Under the pieces are notes generated by a model. It did not search any database, was not told where the DNA came from, and saw only the letters and a list, made by a program, of their open reading frames with translations. Shown here piece after piece: positions 22,778 through 32,572 of a stretch of DNA of 64,000 nt. Position 1 is the first letter of the stretch, and every line of letters begins with the position of its first letter. The position numbers and the translations under genes are program-made. The stretch is taken from assembly GCF_030053425.1 (NCBI RefSeq), contig NZ_JASGBI010000001.1:1868001-1932000 (forward strand). The letters run 5' to 3'. This stretch comes from Lysobacter stagni (lineage in GTDB: Bacteria; Pseudomonadota; Gammaproteobacteria; Xanthomonadales; Xanthomonadaceae).

Positions 22778-24865
22778 ATGTCCGATCGTCGCCGTTTCCG
22801 CGCGCACGCGCTCTCCGTAGCCACCGCCATCGCCCTGTCGTCCGCGCTCGCCGCGCCGGCCTTCGCACAACAGGCGCACGTCAACTTCTCCGGCCTGGAT
22901 GCCGAAGCCAGGAACGACCGTTTCATCGTCAAGTACAAGGACGGAAGCGCCGAACGCGCCAACGTCGCCACCTTGCAGAGCGCACTGTCCACCGCAGCGG
23001 CCACCAGCGTCGGCCGCGGCAAGGCGCTGGGCCTGAAGCACGTGCGTCGCATCGCCACCGGTGCCGACGTCGTGCGCGCCGACCGCAAGCTCGACCGCGT
23101 CGAAGCCGAAACGCTGATGCGCCAGATCGCCGCCGATCCGAACGTCGAGTACGTCGAGGTCGACAAGATCAACAAGCCCTACCTGACGCCCAACGACACC
23201 CGTTACAGCGAACAGTGGGGCTACTCCGGCACCTACGGCATCAAGGCCAACCAGGCCTGGGACGTCACCAACGGCGCCGGCTCGGTGGTCGCGGTGCTCG
23301 ACACCGGCATCACCAGCCACAGCGACCTCAGCGCCAACGTGCTGCCGGGCTACGACTTCATCATCGACACCACCGTGTCCAACGATGGCAACGGCCGCGA
23401 CAGCGACCCGAGCGATCCGGGCGACTGGGTCAGCGCGAACCAGTGCGGCGGCACGCACGCCGCGCAGCCGTCGAGCTGGCATGGCACGCACGTGGCCGGC
23501 ACCATCGCGGCCGTGACCAACAACGCCAAGGGCGTGGCAGGCGTGGCGTACGGCGCGAAGGTCGTGCCGGTGCGCGTGCTGGGCACCTGCGGCGGTTACG
23601 ACTCCGACATCGCCGACGCGATCATCTGGGCCTCCGGCGGCACCGTCAGCGGCGTGCCGGCCAATGCCAATCCGGCCGAGGTCATCAACCTCAGCCTCGG
23701 CGGCAGCGGCGCCTGCGGCACGACGACGCAGACCGCGATCAATGGCGCGGTGTCGCGCGGCACCACGCTGGTCATCGCTGCCGGCAACGACAACACCAAT
23801 GTGTCCAACGCCTCGCCGGCGAACTGCAACAACGTCATCGCGGTGGCGTCCATCACCAGCACCGGTGCGCGTTCGAGCTTCTCCAACTACGGCGCGCTGA
23901 TCGACATCGCCGCGCCGGGTTCGAGCATCCTCTCCACGCTCAACAGCGGCAGCACCACGCCGGGCGCGGAAACCTACGCGTCCTACAACGGCACCTCGAT
24001 GGCAACGCCGCACGTGGCGGGCGTGGTCGCGCTGCTGCAGTCGGTGGCGACCACGCCGAAGACGCCGGCGGAAGTGGAGGCGATCATCAAGGCCAACGTC
24101 ACCGCGTTCCCGTCCACGCCGTCGCAGACGATCGGCCCGGGCATCCTCAACGCCAAGGCCGTCGTCGATGCCGCCAACGGCACCACGCCGCCGCCGACCA
24201 CGACGCCGCTCACCAACGGCGTGGCCGTCACCGGCGTCAGCGGTGCGGCGGGCAGCGACAAGCTGTATTCGCTGGACGTTCCGGCTGGAGCGAGTGGCCT
24301 GAAGTTCGTCACCAGCGGCGGTACGGGCGATGCCGACCTGTACGTGAAGTTTGGCAGCGCGCCGACCACCACCAGCTACGACTGCAAGTCCGAAGGCAGC
24401 AGCAACGCCGAGACGTGCAACATCGCCACCGCTCAGACCGGCAAGTACTACGTGCTGGTGCGCGGCTACGCGGCGTACTCGGGCCTCTCGCTGACCGGCA
24501 GCTACACCACCGGTGGCGGCGGCACGCAGACCTACAGCAACACCGCCGACTACACCATCAGCGACAACACCACGGTCGACAGCCCGATCACGGTGTCCGG
24601 CCGCACCGGCAACGCGCCGACGAGCGCATCGGTGACGGTGGCGATCGTGCACACCTATCAGGGCGACCTGAAGGTGGACCTGGTCGCACCCGATGGCAGC
24701 CTCTACAACATCCACAACCGCACCGGCGGCAGCGCGGACAACGTCAACAAGACGGTGACGTTCAACCTGTCGAGCGAGCCGCTCAACGGCACGTGGAAGC
24801 TGCGCGTCAACGACAACGCCGCCGGCGACACCGGCTACATCAACAGCTGGTCGGTGACGTTCTGA
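22778..24865 (+). CDS. Secreted subtilisin-like serine protease with PPC and P domains
   Basis: This 695-residue S8 protease has, in order: a signal peptide (1-30, ending AAPAFA), an I9-type inhibitory propeptide (about 46-135), and a catalytic domain with Asp175 (AVLDTGI), His235 (WHGTHVAGT) and Ser407 (NGTSMATPHVAG). A Pro/Thr linker leads to a PPC beta domain (about 480-577) and a P-type proprotein-convertase domain (about 583-695). It is exported, then matured by cleavage of the propeptide. Many Lysobacter lytic proteases have this build. The P domain is nearly identical to the one in the next gene. The ribosome site before ATG 22778 is weak. Confidence 0.93.
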   Translation: MSDRRRFRAHALSVATAIALSSALAAPAFAQQAHVNFSGLDAEARNDRFIVKYKDGSAERANVATLQSALSTAAATSVGRGKALGLKHVRRIATGADVVRADRKLDRVEAETLMRQIAADPNVEYVEVDKINKPYLTPNDTRYSEQWGYSGTYGIKANQAWDVTNGAGSVVAVLDTGITSHSDLSANVLPGYDFIIDTTVSNDGNGRDSDPSDPGDWVSANQCGGTHAAQPSSWHGTHVAGTIAAVTNNAKGVAGVAYGAKVVPVRVLGTCGGYDSDIADAIIWASGGTVSGVPANANPAEVINLSLGGSGACGTTTQTAINGAVSRGTTLVIAAGNDNTNVSNASPANCNNVIAVASITSTGARSSFSNYGALIDIAAPGSSILSTLNSGSTTPGAETYASYNGTSMATPHVAGVVALLQSVATTPKTPAEVEAIIKANVTAFPSTPSQTIGPGILNAKAVVDAANGTTPPPTTTPLTNGVAVTGVSGAAGSDKLYSLDVPAGASGLKFVTSGGTGDADLYVKFGSAPTTTSYDCKSEGSSNAETCNIATAQTGKYYVLVRGYAAYSGLSLTGSYTTGGGGTQTYSNTADYTISDNTTVDSPITVSGRTGNAPTSASVTVAIVHTYQGDLKVDLVAPDGSLYNIHNRTGGSADNVNKTVTFNLSSEPLNGTWKLRVNDNAAGDTGYINSWSVTF
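24521..24865 (+). repeat. P-domain DNA repeat, copy 1
   Basis: The last 345 bases of the subtilase gene (from the codon Gly-Thr-Gln-Thr-Tyr to the stop) align without gaps to 26272-26616 in the next gene. By hand I count 17 base differences (about 95% identity) and 6 changed residues of 114. Upstream of this segment the two genes are unrelated. This points to recent duplication or gene conversion of the C-terminal domain. Confidence 0.9.
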
Positions 24866-24888
24866 TCGTGAACTGAGGTTTCAGCATC

Positions 24889-24920
24889 CGCCTCCGGCCA
24901 GGTGCCGGAGGCGCCTTTTT
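24889..24920 (+). terminator. Intrinsic terminator of the subtilase gene
   Basis: A 10-bp perfect stem (24889-24898 with 24904-24913, 5-base loop) is followed by CCTTTTT. It separates the subtilase from the metalloprotease gene, which must then have its own promoter in 24921-25005. Confidence 0.9.
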
Positions 24921-25005
24921 CCTGCCGCGGCGCACGGAACGGCGCAGGCAACCCACACGAATCGTGTGTCGCGGGAACGGATGTCCACCGCAGGAGGATC
25001 CCCTG

Positions 25006-26616
25006 ATGAACCGCAAGATTCCCGTGTTCCCGCGCCTGATCGCCACGGCCGGCGCGCTGCTGCTTTCCGGTGCCGCGCTGTCGGCACAACCGCTTTTCCT
25101 TGGCCCCGCACAGGTCCAGCCCGATGCCGGCGTGGCCGCCAGTCGCCTGGCTGCGCGCCCGGCCACCGCAACGTTGCGCGCGTTGCGTGCGGACCCCTCG
25201 GTCGTCAACGCGCAGAACGGCGAGATCGAACTCGACCTCGGACTGCAGCGCGTCAATGCGTTGCTCGAATCGGCCAAGGCCAATCCGGACGGCAGCGTGG
25301 TCTGGATCGGTCACGTGCGCGAGACCCCCAAGGCGCGGTCGATGACCGCGCGCGAAGTGCGTCATGACGAATACAACTCGGTGATCCTCGTCCGTCGCGG
25401 CGATGGAGTCACCGGCAACGTGCGCGTGAACGGCAAGCTGTACCGCATCCGTCCGTTGCCCGACGGCAGCCATGCCGTGATCGAGGTGAACGAAGCCGCG
25501 ATGCCGCCGGATCACCCCAGCGCGTTCGGCGACCTGCCGGAGATCCGCATGGATCCGACGGCCGGCCGCGTCGGCGCGCTCGCCATCGATCCGGGCGCGA
25601 CCGCGACGATCCGTGTGCTCGTCGTCGCCACCAACACCGCGGTCAGCGCCTATGGCGGCGACATGCAGGCGCTGGTGCAGCTGGCGGTGGCCGAATCGAA
25701 CCAGGGCTACGTCAATTCCAACGTCGGCATCAACATGGAACTGGCTGGCTACACGACGGTCACCTACAGCGACGTGGGCATGAGCACGGACCTGTCCCGC
25801 TTCCGTGGCACCAGCGATGGCTACATGGACAGCATCCACGCGCTTCGCGACAGCACCGCCGCGGACGTCGCCGTGCTGGTCGGAAACGACAGTTCGGCCT
25901 GCGGCCTGGCGTCGGGCATCGGTTCCACCGCGACGACAGCGTTCGCTACCGCGTACTGGGACTGCATCACCGGCTACTACAGCTTCGCGCACGAGATCGG
26001 CCATCTGCAGTCGGCGCGCCACGACCCGGCCACCGACCCGAGCACTTCACCGTACGCCTACGGCCACGGCTACCGCGCGCCGAACAATGCCTGGCGCACG
26101 ATCATGGCCTACGACTGCACGAGCGGATGCCCGCGCCTGAACTACTGGTCGAACCCGGATGTCACCTACCAGGGCGTGGCGATGGGCACGGCCTCCACCA
26201 GTCATAACCAGCGCGTGCTGGTGAACACGAAGGCCACGATCGCGGCGTTCCGCGGCGGTGGTGGCGGCGGTGGAACGCAGACGTACAGCAACGGTACCGA
26301 CTACACCATCAGCGACAACACCACGGTCGACAGCCCGATCACGGTGTCCGGTCGCACCGGCAATGCGCCGACGAACGCATCGGTGACGGTGGCGATCGTG
26401 CACACCTACCAGGGCGACCTGAAGGTGGACCTGGTCGCGCCCGATGGCAGCCTCTACAACATCCACAACCGCACCGGCGGCAGCACGGACAACGTCAACA
26501 AGACGGTGACGCTCAATCTGTCGAGCGAGCCGCTCAACGGAACGTGGAAGCTGCGCGTCAACGACAACGCCGCCGGCGACACCGGCTACATCAGCAGCTG
26601 GTCCGTGACGTTCTGA
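25006..26616 (+). CDS. Secreted zinc metalloprotease with P domain
   Basis: This 536-residue protein has a signal peptide (about 1-27, ending GAALSA), a propeptide-like region to about 190, and a metzincin-type catalytic domain. The zinc motif is HEIGHLQSARH (zinc ligands His329, His333, His339; catalytic Glu330), followed by the Met-turn IMAYD (Met367). Several Cys residues (Cys299, Cys320, Cys371, Cys375) could form disulfides. A Gly-rich linker (417-423) leads to a C-terminal P domain (about 424-536) nearly identical to that of the subtilase. ATG 25006 has a strong AGGAGG site. The substrate is unknown; peptidase family M12-like is inferred. Confidence 0.88.
   Translation: MNRKIPVFPRLIATAGALLLSGAALSAQPLFLGPAQVQPDAGVAASRLAARPATATLRALRADPSVVNAQNGEIELDLGLQRVNALLESAKANPDGSVVWIGHVRETPKARSMTAREVRHDEYNSVILVRRGDGVTGNVRVNGKLYRIRPLPDGSHAVIEVNEAAMPPDHPSAFGDLPEIRMDPTAGRVGALAIDPGATATIRVLVVATNTAVSAYGGDMQALVQLAVAESNQGYVNSNVGINMELAGYTTVTYSDVGMSTDLSRFRGTSDGYMDSIHALRDSTAADVAVLVGNDSSACGLASGIGSTATTAFATAYWDCITGYYSFAHEIGHLQSARHDPATDPSTSPYAYGHGYRAPNNAWRTIMAYDCTSGCPRLNYWSNPDVTYQGVAMGTASTSHNQRVLVNTKATIAAFRGGGGGGGTQTYSNGTDYTISDNTTVDSPITVSGRTGNAPTNASVTVAIVHTYQGDLKVDLVAPDGSLYNIHNRTGGSTDNVNKTVTLNLSSEPLNGTWKLRVNDNAAGDTGYISSWSVTF
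26272..26616 (+). repeat. P-domain DNA repeat, copy 2
   Basis: This is the second copy of the 345-base P-domain segment, in frame at the end of the metalloprotease gene. Both copies end at the same stop codon, and homology stops right after it. Several of the 17 differences are synonymous third-position changes, showing that the copies have begun to drift. Confidence 0.9.
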
Positions 26617-26640
26617 ACCGCCTGATGTGTCTTCGCCGTT

Positions 26641-27009
26641 TCAGCCCCGGCCGTGTGCCGGGGCTGCCTTCTCGAGGATCCGCGCCAGTGCGACGGCATT
26701 GTTGTGCTGGATGTCGCGCGCGGCGTAGAGCAGCGTCACCTGGCGCTCGTGCACCTGCTGGCGAAGGGCTTCCAGCGCAGGCTGGCCCGCGACCTCCGCG
26801 GCATAGGCGCTGCAGAACGCATCCCACAGTTCCGGCCGTGCATGGAAGCGCTTGCGTAGTTCGTTGCTCGGCGCGACGTCCTTGAGCCACGTGTCGATGC
26901 GCGCCTCATCCTTGCCGATGCCGCGCGGCCACAGGCGATCGACCAGTACGCGCCATCCGTCGTCGGCCGCGGGCGCATCGTAGACGCGCTTGATCCGCGG
27001 TGCGGGCAT
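26641..27009 (-). CDS. DUF488 family protein
   Basis: This 122-residue protein has the DUF488 signature: an N-terminal IKRVYD segment, VDRLWPRGIGKDEARIDTWLKDVAPS, RKRFHARPELWDAF and the C-terminal TLLYAARDIQHNNAVAL. The biochemical function of the family is not known. It starts 3 bases after the asparaginase-like stop, with no clear Shine-Dalgarno of its own, so translation is probably coupled to that gene. Confidence 0.85.
   Translation of the reverse strand: MPAPRIKRVYDAPAADDGWRVLVDRLWPRGIGKDEARIDTWLKDVAPSNELRKRFHARPELWDAFCSAYAAEVAGQPALEALRQQVHERQVTLLYAARDIQHNNAVALARILEKAAPAHGRG
26642..26666. terminator. Hairpin between convergent metalloprotease and DUF488 genes
   Basis: A 10-bp perfect stem (26642-26651 with 26657-26666, loop CGTGT) overlaps the last codons of the minus-strand DUF488 gene. 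It is 25 bases past the metalloprotease stop. There is no T-tract. It is probably a shared 3'-end hairpin. Confidence 0.55.
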
Positions 27010-27012
27010 CGC

Positions 27013-27501
27013 TCAGCCCACGGGCTCGAAACGGTTGGCTGCGACGTTCTTGCGCACTTTCGTCGGGTCCCAGATGCGGCCGTTCATGGCGATGTACACG
27101 CCCGGCGGCAGCGCTTGCACGGCACCCACGGCGCAACCGACGTTGAACTCCGCGTCCGAACCGCGGAAGCGGGCAGGGCTGAGCGCGCCGGTCAGCACGA
27201 TGGTCTTGTCGTGCAGGCTGGAGAGGACGTTCGCGGTCTCGACCATGGTGTCGGTGCCGTGCGTCACCAGCACGTGGCGGGCGGGCTGCGCGGCGATGGT
27301 CGCGCGGATCAGCTCGCGGTCCTCGGCGCTGATGTGCAGCGAGTCCTTGCGCAGGATCGGGATGACGTTGAACTGGAACGCCACACCCAGCTCGCGCAGG
27401 ATGCTGCCGATCTGCGGTTCGCCGATCTGGTAGTCCGACTTGTCGTCGAAGTAGATCTTGTCGATCGTGCCGCCGGTGGTGACGATGCAGAGCTGGTCCA
27501 T
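27013..27501 (-). CDS. Single-domain asparaginase-like protein
   Basis: This 162-residue protein holds only the N-terminal domain of an L-asparaginase. It has both conserved threonine motifs, VTTGGTIDKIY and VTHGTDTMVETA, but no C-terminal domain, which in full-length enzymes (about 330 residues) completes the active site between subunits. There is no frameshifted remnant downstream, where the DUF488 gene starts 3 bases later. Short stand-alone forms are known, so it need not be a pseudogene, but asparaginase activity is unproven. An in-frame GTG at 27513 is an alternative start. Confidence 0.75.
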   Translation of the reverse strand: MDQLCIVTTGGTIDKIYFDDKSDYQIGEPQIGSILRELGVAFQFNVIPILRKDSLHISAEDRELIRATIAAQPARHVLVTHGTDTMVETANVLSSLHDKTIVLTGALSPARFRGSDAEFNVGCAVGAVQALPPGVYIAMNGRIWDPTKVRKNVAANRFEPVG

Positions 27502-27565
27502 CGAAATGCGCACGCTGGGAAGGTTGGCCGCGATTATACGGCGGCCGGACCGGAGGCCCCGGGGT

Positions 27566-29893
<2,328 letters not shown>

Positions 29894-29896
29894 TCC

Positions 29897-30499
29897 ATGC
29901 ACCGCCGTTCCGTTTCCATCTCCCTGCTGGCCGTCGCGCTGGCATCGGCCGTGCTGATCGGCGGCTGCAAGAAGCCCGCGCCGGAGCCCGAACTGGCGCA
30001 ACCGCAGACACCGGCCGAGACCGGCGCACTGACCCTGCCGCAGACGCCGGACGAGCCGCGCCATGAGGGCGATGTCCGGATACCGACGCTGAAGATCGCC
30101 ACGGTCGATGGTCAGCAGTACGACCTCGCCACGCGCCGCGGCAAATGGGTGGTGGTGAATTTCTGGGCGACGTGGTGCAAGCCGTGCCTGAAGGAAATGC
30201 CGGAGCTGTCCGCGCTGGATGCGATGCGCGAGCACATCGAAGTCGTCGGCCTGGCGTACGAGGACATCACGCCGGACGACATGAAGGTGTTCCTCAAGCT
30301 GCATCCGGTGGTGTATCCGATCGCGGTGGTGGACACGTTCAACCCGCCGGCGGATTTCGCCACGCCGCGCGGCCTGCCGATGACCTACCTCATCGCGCCC
30401 GATGGCACGGTCGCCGACAAGTTCCTCGGACCGGTCACGGCCAAGGACATCGAGTCCGCCATCGCCAAGGCTGGCGGTCCGAAGGCGTCACAGTCGTGA
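29897..30499 (+). CDS. TlpA-like thioredoxin lipoprotein
   Basis: This 200-residue protein has a lipoprotein signal (lipobox LIGGC, lipid-anchored Cys24), a Pro/Glu-rich spacer (28-60), and a thioredoxin-fold domain. The active site is WCKPC (Cys94, Cys97) and the cis-Pro loop is GLPMTYLI. It would act in the periplasm as a disulfide reductant. GAGGGC precedes ATG 29897. It lies between the YihY gene and acylphosphatase with minimal gaps, so the three form an operon. Confidence 0.88.
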   Translation: MHRRSVSISLLAVALASAVLIGGCKKPAPEPELAQPQTPAETGALTLPQTPDEPRHEGDVRIPTLKIATVDGQQYDLATRRGKWVVVNFWATWCKPCLKEMPELSALDAMREHIEVVGLAYEDITPDDMKVFLKLHPVVYPIAVVDTFNPPADFATPRGLPMTYLIAPDGTVADKFLGPVTAKDIESAIAKAGGPKASQS

Positions 30500-30765
30500 G
30501 CGCCGCGCGCTTCGTCGTCAGCGGCAAGGTGCAGGGCGTGTTCTTCCGCGCCGCGACCCGCGAGCAGGCATTGAAGCTGGGCCTGCGCGGCTACGCGAAG
30601 AACCTGGCCGATGGACGCGTCGAGGTGCTCGCCGCCGGCGACGATGCCGCCATCGATGCGCTGGCCGCCTGGCTGCGCGAGGGCCCGCCGAGGGCTCGCG
30701 TGGACGAGCTGGAACGCCTGCCCGCGCGTGATGAGGAGGCCGGGAAGGATTTCATCACCGCGTGA
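30496..30765 (+). CDS. acyP: Acylphosphatase
   Basis: This 89-residue enzyme hydrolyses acyl phosphates. The conserved phosphate-binding loop is SGKVQGVFFRAAT, with the catalytic Arg in FFRA and the Asn in GYAKNLADGRVEV. The start is GTG at 30496, whose last two bases overlap the TGA of the TlpA-like gene (GTGA). GAAGGCG lies upstream. Confidence 0.92.
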   Translation: MSAARFVVSGKVQGVFFRAATREQALKLGLRGYAKNLADGRVEVLAAGDDAAIDALAAWLREGPPRARVDELERLPARDEEAGKDFITA

Positions 30766-30863
30766 TCGAACGCGAGTGCGCCTGATTGGACGATGAGGCG
30801 CCAGGAACATGAGCTGTCCGTGTAAGGGCTCGTGCAGGCGTACGGACTGCAGCGGTGCGATCG

Positions 30864-31643
30864 CTAGTCGCTGCCGTCCGGCACGATCGGCTTGAGCACG
30901 CTGTAGCGCTCCTTCTTCGGCTTGCCCTTCAGCGGCGGGAACTCCACGCAATGCTCCGGCACGCGCTTGTCGGGAATGCGCGCGAGCAGGTCGCGGATCA
31001 GGGCCAGGCGTCCGCGGCGCTGGTCGTTGAAGTCCACCAGCGTCCACGGTGCGTGCTTGGTGTGGGTGGCTTCGAGCATGGCCTCGCGGGCGCGGGTGTA
31101 GTCGCCGTAATGCTCGCGCGAGGCGGCGTCGATGGGCGACAGCTTCCAGCGCTTGAGCGGGTTCTGCTGGCGCTCGGCGAAGCGCTCTTCCTGCTCGTCC
31201 TGGTCGCAGCACAGCCAGTACTTGACCAGCGTGATGCCGTCATCGACGAGCAGCTTCTCGAACACCGGCGTCTGTTGCAGGAACGCCTTCACCTGCGCGT
31301 CGCTCGCGAAACCCATCACGCGTTCGACGCCGGCGCGGTTGTACCAGCTGCGATCGAACAGCGCGATCTCGCCCGCGGCCGGCAGGTGCGGTACGTACCG
31401 CTGGAAGTACCACTGCGCCTGTTCGCGGTCGGCGGGCTTGGGCAGTGCCACGGTGCGGCACTGGCGCGGATTGAGGTGCGCGGTGATGGCTTCGATCGTG
31501 CCGCCCTTGCCGGCGGTGTCGCGCCCTTCGAACAACACGACCAGGCGGCGACCGGTATCGGCCAGCCAGCGCGCCATCTCCACCAGTTCCACCTGCAGCG
31601 GTTCCAGTGCGGCTTCGTAGTCCTTGCGCTTGAGGTTTCCCAT
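30864..31643 (-). CDS. ppk2: PPK2-family polyphosphate kinase
   Basis: PPK2 enzymes move phosphate between polyphosphate and nucleotides. The 259-residue, one-domain protein has Walker A (GRDTAGKGGT), the lid region with FQRYVPHLPAAGEI, and Walker B (FDRSWYNRAGVE). The C-terminal SVLKPIVPDGSD is as in homologues. The length and a single domain fit class I PPK2, which favours making nucleotides from polyphosphate or the reverse. A strong AGGAGG site precedes ATG 31643. The stop of the upstream XRE gene overlaps this ATG by one base (TAATG). Confidence 0.9.
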   Translation of the reverse strand: MGNLKRKDYEAALEPLQVELVEMARWLADTGRRLVVLFEGRDTAGKGGTIEAITAHLNPRQCRTVALPKPADREQAQWYFQRYVPHLPAAGEIALFDRSWYNRAGVERVMGFASDAQVKAFLQQTPVFEKLLVDDGITLVKYWLCCDQDEQEERFAERQQNPLKRWKLSPIDAASREHYGDYTRAREAMLEATHTKHAPWTLVDFNDQRRGRLALIRDLLARIPDKRVPEHCVEFPPLKGKPKKERYSVLKPIVPDGSD

Positions 31644-31987
31644 TACGTCCTCCTGCGCCGGCGCGAGCGGGTGCCGGCCATGCTGCGCGCCACTTCGAGC
31701 AGCGCGCCCTGTTGTCGCGTATCGAGTGCACGGTAGGCGGCGAGCAGGTCGTGCTCGCCCTGCGTGCGTGCCGGATCGAGCGTGCTGGCCAGCTCCGCCA
31801 GCAGCGCGCCGGCCGGTACGCCGAAGGCGCGGGCGAGGGCGTCGAGCTGCTCGCGTCCGGGCATCTTCTCGCCGCGCAGCCATGCACTCACCGTGGCGAC
31901 GCCGGCACGCGGGATCGCGGTGGCCAGGTCGGCGGCGCTCAGGCCGCGTGCGCGGGCGAGCAGTTGCAGCGTGGTGTCCAGCGGCAT
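31643..31987 (-). CDS. XRE-type helix-turn-helix regulator
   Basis: This 114-residue protein has an N-terminal helix-turn-helix (about 5-65: LARARGLSAADLATAIPRAG, VATVSAWLRGEKMPG, LDALARAFGVPAGALL) and a short helical C-terminus ending in a run of six arginines. ATG 31987 follows GGAGTG. It overlaps ppk2 by one base and so probably controls it and itself in one transcript. The signal is unknown. Confidence 0.8.
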   Translation of the reverse strand: MPLDTTLQLLARARGLSAADLATAIPRAGVATVSAWLRGEKMPGREQLDALARAFGVPAGALLAELASTLDPARTQGEHDLLAAYRALDTRQQGALLEVARSMAGTRSRRRRRT

Positions 31988-32041
31988 GGGGTCACTCCGG
32001 CGGTCGGACCTGACGATGCGGGCAAGTCGGTGATGCGCGTG

Positions 32042-32563
32042 TCAGCGCTCGCGCAGGCGCGGCCGCAACGTGGCCAGGTTGCACGGTCGCGTGCGTGAAT
32101 CCAGCTGCGCCGAGATGATCTTCTCCCACGCGGTGCGGCACGCGGACGTGGAGCCGGGGAGCGCGAACACGAACGTGCCGTTGGCCAGCCCCGCGAAGGC
32201 ACGCGACTGCAGGGTCGAGGTGCCGATCTCGTCGAAGCTGACCGCACGGAACAGTTCGCCGAAGCCCGGCATCTCCTTGTCCAGTAACGGCAGCAGGGCT
32301 TCGGGCGTGGAGTCGCGACCGGTGAACCCGGTGCCGCCGGTGACCAGCACGCCGTCGACGGAATCGTCGGCGATCCAGCGCGACACGGTGGCGCGCAACT
32401 GATAGCGGTCGTCGCGCAACAGGGCGCGTTCGGCGAGGCGGTGCCCGGCGTCGGACAGTGCCTGCACCAGGTAATCGCCGGAACTGTCTTCGGCCAGCGT
32501 GCGTGTGTCGGACACGGTGAGCACGCACAGGTTGAGCGCTATGAAATCGGCGGTCGCGGTCAT
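32042..32563 (-). CDS. moaB: MoaB, molybdopterin-biosynthesis (MoCF) protein
   Basis: This 173-residue protein has the MoCF fold motifs TVSDTRTLAEDSSGD, VLVTGGTGFTGRD (GGTG loop binding pterin phosphate) and FALPGSTSACRTAW. MoaB/MogA proteins act in molybdenum cofactor synthesis by adenylating molybdopterin (MogA) or in a less clear role (MoaB). No other moa gene is in the window. It starts 9 bases after the glycosyltransferase stop. Confidence 0.88.
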   Translation of the reverse strand: MTATADFIALNLCVLTVSDTRTLAEDSSGDYLVQALSDAGHRLAERALLRDDRYQLRATVSRWIADDSVDGVLVTGGTGFTGRDSTPEALLPLLDKEMPGFGELFRAVSFDEIGTSTLQSRAFAGLANGTFVFALPGSTSACRTAWEKIISAQLDSRTRPCNLATLRPRLRER

Positions 32564-32572
32564 GGCGGAAGC

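Noticed and set aside
22422..22820. A 132-codon plus-strand frame before the subtilase
   Set aside because: It is Arg/Pro/Gly-rich, overlaps the real start of the subtilase in another frame, and has no ribosome site or recognisable domain.
27013..27501. The short asparaginase as a pseudogene
   Set aside because: The frame is intact, both active-site motifs are kept, and no remnant of a C-domain was found downstream.
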